Assembly (NCBI GenBank): GCA_964440795.1
Contig: CAYTTQ010000021.1
Location: 1-36,498 of the forward strand
DNA length: 36,498 nt
Direction of reading: 5' to 3'
Source: C00003060 sp964440795
GTDB taxonomy: Bacteria > Desulfobacterota > Desulfobacteria > Desulfobacterales > C00003060
Shown: positions 8,805 to 16,024 of the stretch, in pieces
Numbering within the stretch: the first letter of the stretch is position 1
Layout of the letters: each line of letters begins with the position of its first letter
Notes under the pieces: generated by a model
What the model was told of the DNA's origin: nothing
Databases searched by the model: none
The model's input: only the letters and a program-made list of their open reading frames with translations
Translations under genes and position numbers: made by a program

Positions 8805-9893
8805 TTAGACGGCACTGAATCGATAGTACGCGGCGCACGTCCCTTCACTGGAAACCATACAAGGGCCAATCGGATTTTCCGGGTTACAGACTTTCCGGAA
8901 CAGACTGCATTCCGTCGGCGTGTTTACACCTCGCAGTACGTCACCACACTTACACCCCGGGGGCTCAGGAGAATCCGGCACGTTAAGATCAAACGCCGCC
9001 TCCGCATCGAAGGCCCGGTAGACATCTCTGAAAGCAAGGCCGCTGTTCGGGATCATCCCCAGTCCCCGCCACGGAGCATCGCAGGGCTGAAAAACCTTGT
9101 CCATCGTTCGCAGGGCAGTTGGGTTGCCTTCAGGGGATACCGCGCGACGATACTGGATTTCTACCCGAGCCTCTCCCGCCTCAACCTGGTCGACCAACAT
9201 CGAGATACCTTGCAAAATGTCCAATGGTTCAAATCCCATGACGACACAAGGCGTCTTAAACTGGTCGGCAACCACTTCGTAGGGTGCGGTGCCAATAATG
9301 GTACTCACGTGACCGGGGCACATAAACCCGGTCACATCCACTTCGCCCCCTGATAAAAGGGCGTCCATGGCAGGCGGGAGAAGTTTGTGGGCCGACAAAA
9401 CCGAGAAATTCTCAAGTCCCTGGGCCTCAGCTGCCACCACGGCGGCGGCAATAGTCGGTGCGGTCGTTTCAAAACCGATGCCCAAGAAGACCACCTTCTT
9501 GTCGGGGTTTTCCCGGGCAATTTTGAGCGCATCCATCGTCGAGTATACCATCCGGACATCGGCACCGGCACTCTTTTCTTTCTTTAACGAAGATTCTGAG
9601 CCCGGCACACGAACCATATCTCCGAATGTCGTTACAATAACCTCTGGAATTCTGGCCAGCTGGATTGATTTGTCAATATCACGAGTCGCCGTTACGCAGA
9701 CCGGACACCCGGGCCCGGAAATCAGTGCTAAATGATCCGGCAGCACCTGCCTTACCCCATGTTTAAAAATAGCCACCGTGTGCGTACCGCAAATCTCCAT
9801 GAATCGGGCCGGTTTCGTGGAGGTAGAGCGAATCCGCTCGACCATTTTTGAAGCCAAGGCTCCATCCCGGTATTCACTCAGGTACTTCATCAA
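8805..9893 (-). CDS. hypD: hydrogenase maturation protein HypD
   Basis: HypD is the iron-sulfur scaffold that, with HypC and HypE, assembles the Fe(CN)2CO unit of [NiFe] hydrogenases. The 362-residue product shows MEICGTHTVAIFKHG, the essential GPGCPVCVTA motif, GIGFETTAP, and C-terminal cysteines (CKCGDVLRG and others) that hold the 4Fe-4S cluster. Length is normal. Its start overlaps the 3' end of hypC by 20 bp, consistent with coupled translation. It is the last gene of the local hyp operon. Confidence 0.97.
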   Translation of the reverse strand: MMKYLSEYRDGALASKMVERIRSTSTKPARFMEICGTHTVAIFKHGVRQVLPDHLALISGPGCPVCVTATRDIDKSIQLARIPEVIVTTFGDMVRVPGSESSLKKEKSAGADVRMVYSTMDALKIARENPDKKVVFLGIGFETTAPTIAAAVVAAEAQGLENFSVLSAHKLLPPAMDALLSGGEVDVTGFMCPGHVSTIIGTAPYEVVADQFKTPCVVMGFEPLDILQGISMLVDQVEAGEARVEIQYRRAVSPEGNPTALRTMDKVFQPCDAPWRGLGMIPNSGLAFRDVYRAFDAEAAFDLNVPDSPEPPGCKCGDVLRGVNTPTECSLFRKVCNPENPIGPCMVSSEGTCAAYYRFSAV

Positions 9894-10107
9894 TTACCCC
9901 CATTTCCTTCCAAAGCTCCAAGGTGATCTTGGCCTCCTCAGGATCGATCCTATGGAGGGCAAACCCGGCGTGAATGATAACATAATCCCCAAGCTCAGGC
10001 CGCTCATCCACGATGTCCAAGCGGGCTTCCTTCGTTGTACCGCCCAGTTCAGCCACGATACTGTCTCCGTCTATCTGAACCACCTTCATCGGTGCCGCCA
10101 CACACAC
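9874..10107 (-). CDS. hypC: hydrogenase maturation chaperone HypC/HybG
   Basis: HypC is a small chaperone that carries the iron ligand complex with HypD and delivers it to the hydrogenase large subunit. The 77-residue product starts at a GTG and reads M-Cys-Val-Ala-Ala-Pro; Cys2 is the essential residue in the family. The fold-typical stretch GDYVIIHAGFALHRID is present. GGAGG lies nine bases upstream of the start. It sits between hypF and hypD on the minus strand. Confidence 0.95.
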   Translation of the reverse strand: MCVAAPMKVVQIDGDSIVAELGGTTKEARLDIVDERPELGDYVIIHAGFALHRIDPEEAKITLELWKEMGVIDEVPE

Positions 10108-10195
10108 GATATTATACCTCCCTGAATAGTATTGGTATTAAGTACTTATCCCTATCAACAACTATTTATTAGAATCACTATATCGACAAAATGGA

Positions 10196-12529
10196 CTAGC
10201 CATCCAATTGGTCCATTCCCGCTTTATACTTGGCATCGGCCACCATCGCCTGACCCAGGGCAATGCCGCCGTCATTGCTGGGAACCGCCGACTGCGTGTA
10301 TACGGCAAACCCATTCGCCTTCAGGGTTTGGGAAAGGTCGACCAGCAATCGAGCGTTTTGAAAACACCCGCCACTTAAAACCACTCGATTCGAACCGTGC
10401 AGGCCGCGAACCCTTTCACAGGCCTCATAAAACAACCGGACCAGTGTATTGTGGAAGGTGGCACTGATCAGCCCTGTCCCCACACCATTGATCACATCTT
10501 CCACTACCGCTTTTATGGTAGGGCCGGTCAGAAACTGCTCCACCCCGTCAACGGATTGGATTTCACAGGGATACACACGTTTGCGATCTTCGTCGGCTGC
10601 CGCCTCGAGTTCCACCGCCGCCTGCCCTTCATAGGCCACATAGTTTCGTACCCCTGAAATGGCAGCCACAGCATCAAATAAACGGCCACAACTGGAAGTC
10701 AGCGGAGAATTTACTCTCTTTTCGATCATATCGACAAGAATCTTGAGGCGCTCCCGGGGTATCGAGGACAGAAAGGGAAGCCCGGTTTCAAAAAGTCCTT
10801 CACCCAATGCGTCATAGAGAGCGCTTGCCGCCATTCGCCAAGGCTTCTTGATCGCCGCTGCGCCTCCCGGGAGAGGCAAATAGGCAAAATGGCCAAATCG
10901 GTTGAAGTCTTCGGCACCGGCAATCATTATCTCGCCCCCCCAGATGTGCCCGTCCGTCCCATATCCGGTGCCGTCCAAGGCAACGCCGATGACGGTGCCT
11001 GTCAACCCGTTTTCCGCCATACCACTCACCACGTGGGCATGATGGTGCTGAACGCCAATCCTCACCATGTCGGTTTGTTTGAGGGCATATTGGGTACTCA
11101 GGTAATCGGGATGCAGGTCATAAGCAACGATCTCGGGCTCTATTTCCAAGATTCGCTTCAGGTGCCCGACGGTCATCTCGAAGAAATTGAGGGTTTCCAA
11201 ATTCTCCAAATCGCCGATGTGCTGACTCAAAAAGGCCTGATCGTCCCGTGTGATGCAGATGGTATTTTTCCATTCCGCCCCGCAGGCCAAGACAGGCGCC
11301 AGCGGGTCCTTCAAAAACGTCGGAATGGGCACATAGCCTCGGCTCCTACGGACCTGCCTCGGTTGTCTACCCACCACCCGCATGATGGAATCATCACTTC
11401 GGAGGTAGATGTCACGATTATGGTTGAGAAAATAATCGGCTATATTCCCCAAACGTTCGAAGGCCTCTTCGTTGTCGATGGCGATCGGCTCCTCACTGAT
11501 GTTCCCACTGGTCATCACCAACGCGAAAAGGTCATCCGACCGTAGCAGCAAGTAGTGAAGGGGCGTATAGGGCAACATGACCCCGTAATTTCTGTTCCTG
11601 GGGGAAACGGCGTCAGCGATCCCGCTGTTGTCCGACTTCTCCAAAAGGACGATGGGCCGCCGGATCGAATTCAACAGCGCCGCCTCTGCCTCCGACACGT
11701 GCCCCACCCGCCTGGCATCCTCCATATCGACCACCATGATCGCCAGGGGCTTCTCCTCCCGGTGTTTGCGTCGCCTGAGCCGTTTCACCGCGTCATTGTT
11801 GGTGGCGTCGACGGCCAAGTGAAATCCTCCCAGCCCTTTGATGGCGACAATATGCCCCGCTTTCAGCAATGCCCGGGTCTCGGCAACGGGATCATCGCCG
11901 GGCACCTCACGGCGATTGCCGTCCCATAGGCGCACGACGGGGCCACAGGCCCAACAGGCATTGGGCTGGGCGTGAAATCGCCGGTCGTGAGGATCATCAT
12001 ATTCGGTTTGGCAGCCCGGACACATGGTAAAGCCCTTCATCGCCGTAAAGGGTCGATCATAGGGAATGTCCATAATGATCGTATATCGGGGGCCGCAGTT
12101 GGTACAATTAATGAAGGGATACCCGTAACGGCGATCCTCGGGATCAAAGAGTTCACGCAGGCAATCGTCACACACACAGACATCCGGAGAAATCAGGGTG
12201 CGTCGTTCCGCTTGGCCTTCACTCTTATGGATGGAAAAATCGACGTAGCTTTTTTGCGGCTGTTCGGCTGTCTCAATGGAAACGATATGTGTCAAAGGGG
12301 GCTTCTGTTTGGGAATGGCGTCAAGAAACGCTTCCAAGGAGTCGCTTGTTCCCTCCGCCTCGATATATACCCCTTGAGCCGTATTGGAAACAAAGCCCTT
12401 CACATTATTGTCTCTGGCTAGGTTGTATATGAAAGGCCGAAACCCCACACCCTGAACAATGCCCTTGATTCGTGCGGCAACGCCCTTGTGTGCTATTTCT
12501 TTACCTGTTTCAACAGCCACTCGGCCCAT
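10196..12529 (-). CDS. hypF: carbamoyltransferase HypF
   Basis: HypF converts carbamoyl phosphate to a thiocarbamate on HypE, the source of the cyanide ligands of [NiFe] hydrogenases. The 777-residue product contains an acylphosphatase-like domain (GIVQGVGFRPFIY), two zinc-finger-like Cys pairs (CVCDDC/CTNCG and CPGC/CWACG), a YrdC-like nucleotide-binding domain, and a C-terminal Kae1-like domain with QHHHAHV. Length is typical. The start overlaps the 3' end of hypB by 37 bp, and AGGA lies eight bases before the ATG. Confidence 0.97.
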   Translation of the reverse strand: MGRVAVETGKEIAHKGVAARIKGIVQGVGFRPFIYNLARDNNVKGFVSNTAQGVYIEAEGTSDSLEAFLDAIPKQKPPLTHIVSIETAEQPQKSYVDFSIHKSEGQAERRTLISPDVCVCDDCLRELFDPEDRRYGYPFINCTNCGPRYTIIMDIPYDRPFTAMKGFTMCPGCQTEYDDPHDRRFHAQPNACWACGPVVRLWDGNRREVPGDDPVAETRALLKAGHIVAIKGLGGFHLAVDATNNDAVKRLRRRKHREEKPLAIMVVDMEDARRVGHVSEAEAALLNSIRRPIVLLEKSDNSGIADAVSPRNRNYGVMLPYTPLHYLLLRSDDLFALVMTSGNISEEPIAIDNEEAFERLGNIADYFLNHNRDIYLRSDDSIMRVVGRQPRQVRRSRGYVPIPTFLKDPLAPVLACGAEWKNTICITRDDQAFLSQHIGDLENLETLNFFEMTVGHLKRILEIEPEIVAYDLHPDYLSTQYALKQTDMVRIGVQHHHAHVVSGMAENGLTGTVIGVALDGTGYGTDGHIWGGEIMIAGAEDFNRFGHFAYLPLPGGAAAIKKPWRMAASALYDALGEGLFETGLPFLSSIPRERLKILVDMIEKRVNSPLTSSCGRLFDAVAAISGVRNYVAYEGQAAVELEAAADEDRKRVYPCEIQSVDGVEQFLTGPTIKAVVEDVINGVGTGLISATFHNTLVRLFYEACERVRGLHGSNRVVLSGGCFQNARLLVDLSQTLKANGFAVYTQSAVPSNDGGIALGQAMVADAKYKAGMDQLDG

Positions 12530-13140
12530 CCGTCAAGTCCTTCTCCGGTCTTGCAGGACACCTCGAATATCTCTAAATTCGGGTTTATTTTTAGGCAAAT
12601 ATCCCGGACATACCCTACGTCACAATCCACATACGGCAGAAGGTCAATCTTGTTAATCAACACCACACTCGACTCATGGAACATTAGCGGGTACTTTTCC
12701 GGCTTGTCTTCCCCTTCGGTCACACTCAGTATGGTGACCTTGTGATCTTCGCCCACTTCAAATTCAGCCGGGCAGACCAGATTTCCTACGTTTTCAACCA
12801 CTAACAAATCCAACGCAGAAAGGTCGAAGTTGGAAAGCGTGTCGCGAATCATATTGCCGTCCAAGTGGCAGGCCCCCTCTGTGTTGATTTGCACCGCGGG
12901 GACCCCTTTGTTGAGAATCCGTTCTGCATCCCGCGTAGACTGAATGTCACCTTCGATCACCGCCATCCGGATCCGATCTTTGACGGCGTCGATCGTCCAT
13001 TCCAGCAGCGAGGTCTTGCCGGAACCGGGAGAACTCATCAGATTAATAACCGCCACGTTTTCCTTTTGAAACAACTTGCGATTCTCTTCCGAAATCCGCT
13101 CATTGGCCTCTAAGATGTTCTTCACAACGGGAATCTTCAA
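12493..13140 (-). CDS. hypB: hydrogenase nickel incorporation GTPase HypB
   Basis: HypB is a GTPase that, with HypA, inserts nickel into the hydrogenase active site. The product has P-loop SSPGSGKTSLLE, the metal-site motif EGACHLDGN, ENVGNLVCPAEF and the guanine-specificity motif NKIDLLP. It lacks the N-terminal histidine-rich nickel-storage stretch found in some homologues. I prefer the TTG at 13140 (215 residues) because GGAG lies eight bases upstream. A TTG at 13158 would place that ribosome binding site inside the gene. It heads the operon hypB-hypF-hypC-hypD. Confidence 0.95.
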   Translation of the reverse strand: MKIPVVKNILEANERISEENRKLFQKENVAVINLMSSPGSGKTSLLEWTIDAVKDRIRMAVIEGDIQSTRDAERILNKGVPAVQINTEGACHLDGNMIRDTLSNFDLSALDLLVVENVGNLVCPAEFEVGEDHKVTILSVTEGEDKPEKYPLMFHESSVVLINKIDLLPYVDCDVGYVRDICLKINPNLEIFEVSCKTGEGLDGWAEWLLKQVKK

Positions 13141-13185
13141 GACACGCTCTCCTTTCAAAATAATGACATAGAGTTATATGTTGTC

Positions 13186-13201
13186 GCAATATTTGTACCC
13201 C
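13186..13201 (-). promoter_or_regulatory. candidate sigma-54 promoter of the hyp operon
   Basis: On the minus strand GGGTACAAATATTGC matches the -24/-12 pattern TGGCACG-N4-TTGC at both invariant doublets with the correct ten-base spacing (GG-N10-GC), plus A, C, TT. It lies about 46 bp before the preferred hypB start, a normal promoter distance. The call rests on pattern match; rpoN is present in the same window. Confidence 0.5.
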
Positions 13202-13375
13202 AAAGCCCCCTCGTAAAAATTGACACTTCCCCAAAATAATACCTGCCGGCCCTGAAAGCAACTCCAACGGGACGTTACAGGTATCCAAGGCGCTATTACC
13301 ATTCGCGGAGGTGTTTTTTTTGAACGTGGGGAAAGGCGAGTCGTTTCGACATGTGCAAAAATAACGCTTAACAAC

Positions 13376-13404
13376 AAAAGGTCGACCTTTTCGACCGACC
13401 TTTT
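13376..13404 (-). terminator. probable terminator, originally downstream of tRNA-Leu(GAG)
   Basis: The minus strand reads AAAAGGTCG, an 11-base loop, then CGACCTTTT and the tail GTTGTT (arms 13396-13404 and 13376-13384). The inner part can also form the 16-bp perfect palindrome AAAAGGTCGACCTTTT. It lies 40 bp outside the left attachment site. Before the island inserted it would have followed tRNA-Leu(GAG) closely. Confidence 0.5.
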
Positions 13405-13421
13405 CATTTCCTCTGTCATTA

Positions 13422-13453
13422 TATATCTGGTGCCGAATATATCTGGTGCCGAA
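13422..13453 (+). repeat. 16-bp tandem repeat at the left attachment site
   Basis: TATATCTGGTGCCGAA occurs twice in direct succession (13422-13437 and 13438-13453). Its second half is the end of the tRNA-Leu gene (TTCGGCACCA on the minus strand). Confidence 0.85.
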
Positions 13454-13462
13454 GGCCGGATT
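13444..13462 (-). repeat. left attachment site (copy of tRNA-Leu 3' end)
   Basis: TGGTGCCGAAGGCCGGATT is identical to 19078-19096, after which the sequences diverge. It carries the T-arm 3' strand, acceptor and CCA of tRNA-Leu(GAG) without the rest of the gene. Confidence 0.85.
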
Positions 13463-13674
13463 CCAAGACGCCACGTAATTTCAACACCTTAGACCTTACA
13501 AATGGGTGCAAACTCGGGCTAAATCATGTCGGGTTTGCACCCCAGCCGCACCCAGTTTCCGCGTTTTGCAAAGCAGGGTTGCACCGTAAAGTTTTTTGGC
13601 ATAATAAGGCCCCGAAACCAAGGGGTTCACCGGTACCGGTTCAGCCTGAAGATAGCTTGTGCATTCCCACTTGC
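13463..13674. other. island left-end noncoding region with dyads
   Basis: No convincing gene is seen between the left attachment site and the first island ORF; with the hypB leader this makes about 530 bp without a gene. It contains a 10-bp inverted repeat GGGTGCAAAC / GTTTGCACCC (13504-13513 and 13533-13542, 19-base spacing) and a 12-bp palindrome ACCGGTACCGGT (13629-13640). The GGGTGCAAAC word recurs at 16850-16859 in another noncoding part of the island, so it may be a protein binding site such as an integrase arm site. Confidence 0.45.
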
Positions 13675-13824
13675 CTAGCTCTCTTTCTCCTTCTCGCCTC
13701 TGGCCATCGGTATATCGATCCCCTTGCGCCTCAATCTCTCGCCTAGCTCGGCCTCGTACTTCTTGACGAGCTTCTGCTTCAAGATTTCTCGTAGCGGCGG
13801 TCGGACGTTGGACGACTCCTTCAT
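13675..13824 (-). CDS. small basic island protein (49 aa)
   Basis: A 49-residue frame begins MKESSNVRPPLREILKQK and continues as a strongly charged helix-like sequence (KKYEAELGERLRRKG) ending in GEKEKES. The ATG has GAGG nine bases upstream. It starts 29 bp after the repressor stop on the same strand, so the two are probably co-transcribed. I do not recognise the family. Charge and position suggest a small nucleic-acid or regulator-associated phage protein, but that is inference. Confidence 0.6.
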   Translation of the reverse strand: MKESSNVRPPLREILKQKLVKKYEAELGERLRRKGIDIPMARGEKEKES

Positions 13825-13853
13825 TGTACAGGTCCTCTATAAAGCTTTGGTGT

Positions 13854-14105
13854 TCAGCCGTACATACCCTGCCTCGTACTCTTCGTCAAGCTTTCGGTTT
13901 TTTCCTTCGACGATCCTGTCACCACCATGGCCATCGTTACCTGCGTGGCAACATGGGAAATCTGGTCCTTCAGGCCGTCGTCGGGCCTTTCCCAGCCGTT
14001 TACGATGCGGGAAACAACGCTGGGATGGCAGCCGAGCTGATGGGCCAATTGAAATTGGGATATGCCCCATTCCAGGAGCGCCACCTTTAATGCGATGTTT
14101 TTCAC
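13854..14105 (-). CDS. phage-type HTH repressor (XRE/Cro-like)
   Basis: The 83-residue product has a helix-turn-helix region near its start: ALLEWGISQFQLAHQLG followed by CHPSVVSRIVNGWERP, the pattern of lambda/Cro-type repressors. I chose the GTG at 14105 because a GGGGGG tract lies about nine bases upstream. The open frame extends to 14204, but that start would include the operator dyad at 14163-14180 inside the coding region. It is transcribed divergently from the 191-aa gene, with the operator between them, so it is the likely regulator of island gene expression. No dimerisation or peptidase domain is present. Confidence 0.75.
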   Translation of the reverse strand: MKNIALKVALLEWGISQFQLAHQLGCHPSVVSRIVNGWERPDDGLKDQISHVATQVTMAMVVTGSSKEKTESLTKSTRQGMYG

Positions 14106-14144
14106 TTTTTTTTGCCCCCCTTCATTTTTTTTCAGCATTTTATG

Positions 14145-14180
14145 TTGACAATCCATATTAAGTCGAACATATATGTTCGA
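14145..14180 (+). promoter_or_regulatory. rightward promoter with overlapping repressor operator
   Basis: A consensus -35 TTGACA (14145-14150) is followed after 17 bp by a -10-like CATATA (14168-14173). The perfect 18-bp palindrome TCGAACATATATGTTCGA (14163-14180) covers the -10 region. The site lies in the divergent gap between the repressor and the 191-aa gene. A near-copy occurs at 14823-14843. Confidence 0.7.
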
Positions 14181-14233
14181 ATTGCAACACTTTGTTGTTG
14201 TCAAGCAATGATTTTTCGTCTTAAGGAATTTTT

Positions 14234-14809
14234 ATGGAAATCACGAACGGTATGATTGCGAAGGCTACATGGGCCACTCACCCGCAGGCGAAGCAGTGGG
14301 GAGCTTATTTTTTGGGTTCTGATCCCCACGCCGGCCAAAGCTCGGGAAAGCCGAGGTCATATAGCTTTGATCAGGCCTGCAAGGTTTATTTGGGAGGATA
14401 TTTGACGGCCAAACTAGGGTTCAAGAGGCAAGAAGCTCGCACCATACTTAATGACCTGTGGACTTGGTTAGAGAGTAAGGGCTGGATACCCTCGAAATAC
14501 ATCGTGATTAGGCCTACGAGGACAAGAGCTGGCTGCCAGTTTTTAGGCGCATTTCCTGGCTTGATTGTACGTATCGTCACCCCCGGCACCGGTGAGTTTG
14601 TTTACCGGGTTGATGAAATTTTAGCTGCATACCAAAAACAGGATCCAGAGGACGAACAAAGCGACATACATGGGGTGGAATATAGGCCCCATTGGTTTCC
14701 AGAAGAAAAGATCGGTTTATTTTATAAAGAAAGGGAAAGTGCTACTCGGACATTTGAGCTCCACAATGTCTTCAATAACCTAGGTCACCAACTCTGTAAG
14801 GTTGCCTAG
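14234..14809 (+). CDS. unknown phage-like protein (191 aa)
   Basis: I do not recognise this gene. The 191-residue product has a helical segment around residues 43-83 (FDQACKVYLGGYLTAKLGF, then EARTILNDLWTWLESKGW) that resembles a DNA-binding winged or MerR-like helix arrangement, followed by a beta-rich part (PGLIVRIVTPGTGEFVYRVD). There is no signal peptide or membrane segment. AAGGAA lies just before the ATG, and the promoter-operator at 14145-14180 lies directly upstream, so it is probably the first gene of the rightward island transcript under repressor control. Confidence 0.65.
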   Translation: MEITNGMIAKATWATHPQAKQWGAYFLGSDPHAGQSSGKPRSYSFDQACKVYLGGYLTAKLGFKRQEARTILNDLWTWLESKGWIPSKYIVIRPTRTRAGCQFLGAFPGLIVRIVTPGTGEFVYRVDEILAAYQKQDPEDEQSDIHGVEYRPHWFPEEKIGLFYKERESATRTFELHNVFNNLGHQLCKVA

Positions 14810-14822
14810 TTTTTTTTGGCTG

Positions 14823-14843
14823 TAAGTCGAACATGCATATTCG
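14823..14843 (+). promoter_or_regulatory. second repressor operator, imperfect copy
   Basis: Aligned with 14159-14179, 18 of 21 positions agree, including the full half-site TAAGTCGAACAT. The right half is altered (ATATTCG instead of ATGTTCG), so the dyad is imperfect. It lies immediately before the ribosome binding site of the HTH-terminase fusion gene. Confidence 0.6.
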
Positions 14844-14858
14844 TGCAAGGAGGGGACC

Positions 14859-15545
14859 ATGATTGTCTCACCGCTCAAAGCAGCAATTATTAAGTCTGGG
14901 TTTAGGCAAAAGTTTGTGGCGGAGCAAGCTGGCCTAACCGAGAATCGCCTGACCTGTGCGGTCATCGGTCGGTTGGAGCTCACTCCCGATGAGAAACAGA
15001 AAGTTGCGAAGGCGCTCGGAAAGGACCTGGGAGAACTGTTCCCAACAGAAGCCGATGAAAATCCGAGTAACATCTTCGTCGATGTTATTGGGTTCGGTGC
15101 AGGTGTTTTCGACCGCCTGAAAGAGCTAGGATTAGCCACAACGGGCGTAAACGTCGCGGAAAGGCCAAAGGACAGGGAATTATACGGTCGTGTGAGAGGT
15201 GAGCTGTGGGGAGCTGTAAGGGATTCTCTCAAGGATGGACTGAGCCTGTTGGATGACGAGTTATGTGCCCAACTATCTTCCCCCAAGTATTCCTTCGACT
15301 CAGCGGGCCGGATCGTAATCGAGAGGAAAGAGGATATGAAAAAACGCGGCGTGGAGTCTCCGGACCGGGCCGACGCCCTGGCATTGACTTTCTACCAAGG
15401 ACAGACCTTGCTCCCCGAAATAGTTGCGATTCATGAGAAATGCCGGGAATGCTATGGGTCTTCCGGGGAGGGGAAATGCCCGAACGAGAATTGTCCTTTG
15501 TATCCTTTCAGGCTCGGGCCACTAAGGCCACACAACCAAAAGTAG
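14859..15545 (+). CDS. fusion: XRE HTH + C-terminal part of terminase large subunit nuclease + Cys tail
   Basis: The 228-residue product has three parts. Residues 6-61 form an XRE-type helix-turn-helix (FVAEQAGLTENRLTCAVIGR). Residues 72-181 match the later part of the RNase H-like nuclease domain of phage terminase large subunits: VDVIGFGAGVFDRL, ELYGRVRGELW, RIVIERKEDMKKRGV and SPDRADALALTF. Residues 195-220 carry CREC and CPNENCPLYPFRLG, a four-cysteine motif familiar from small prophage proteins. The terminase ATPase and the first nuclease strand, with its acidic residue, are missing; Asp75, Asp169 and Asp172 remain. AAGGAGG precedes the ATG, so it looks expressed. It may be a regulator, an interference factor or a recombination relic. 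Confidence 0.75.
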   Translation: MIVSPLKAAIIKSGFRQKFVAEQAGLTENRLTCAVIGRLELTPDEKQKVAKALGKDLGELFPTEADENPSNIFVDVIGFGAGVFDRLKELGLATTGVNVAERPKDRELYGRVRGELWGAVRDSLKDGLSLLDDELCAQLSSPKYSFDSAGRIVIERKEDMKKRGVESPDRADALALTFYQGQTLLPEIVAIHEKCRECYGSSGEGKCPNENCPLYPFRLGPLRPHNQK

Positions 15546-15583
15546 AAAAGCTCTCGCAAATCACACAAAAGCAAATATCCGAA

Positions 15584-16021
15584 TTACCACGAAGCAATAA
15601 GCCGTTTTTTGGTTGCCTCCACTTTCGGACTCCGCATTGCAGCCCTCCTAAGCTTATTGACAATTGCAGTGTCCATTTCTGGCAATACTTTCAATTCCCC
15701 TGTACTCAGCTTACGAACAAGAAGCTCCAGCCCTCTGGGAAACACCCAGTTACAGTCTACAATCGAGTCCACAGTAAAGCCGGCATATTCCGCCTTGCTA
15801 ATCTGGACTGTTGTTCCAGGGAAATCACGGGTTCTTCTCTTAACCTTTTCGATTTGAGACGATGAGCAGACAAGTAAAAGGACCGCATCCGTAACGGGGT
15901 CCTTGTTTATTACGATGAAATAATGGGGGCCTTCTGACAGCAAGGCTTTGTCAGGAAAATAGTACACCGAGCCAGACTTTATACTTGCTTTGAGTTGGAC
16001 ATCGGCGGGAATATCTATCAA
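15584..16021 (-). CDS. probable toxin of a Panacea-type toxin-antitoxin pair
   Basis: The 145-residue product starts MIDIPADVQLKASIKSGSVYY and contains HYFIVINKDPVTDAVLLLVC, a beta-rich start that recalls MazF/PemK-like proteins without clear identity. A conserved-looking SIVDCNWVF lies in the middle. The TTG start at 16021 has GGAG seven bases upstream, inside the end of the antitoxin gene, and the two genes are three bases apart, so translation is coupled. It is assigned as toxin mainly from its position next to a Panacea-domain gene. Toxin activity and target are not shown by the sequence. Confidence 0.6.
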   Translation of the reverse strand: MIDIPADVQLKASIKSGSVYYFPDKALLSEGPHYFIVINKDPVTDAVLLLVCSSSQIEKVKRRTRDFPGTTVQISKAEYAGFTVDSIVDCNWVFPRGLELLVRKLSTGELKVLPEMDTAIVNKLRRAAMRSPKVEATKKRLIASW

Positions 16022-16024
16022 GGC

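Noticed and set aside
13174..13419. 81-aa minus-strand frame upstream of hypB
   Set aside because: It runs through the terminator hairpin and the candidate hyp promoter, and its composition is not protein-like.
13724..14161. 145-aa plus-strand frame in the island
   Set aside because: It is antisense to the repressor and the 49-aa gene, both of which have ribosome binding sites, and it looks like a shadow frame.
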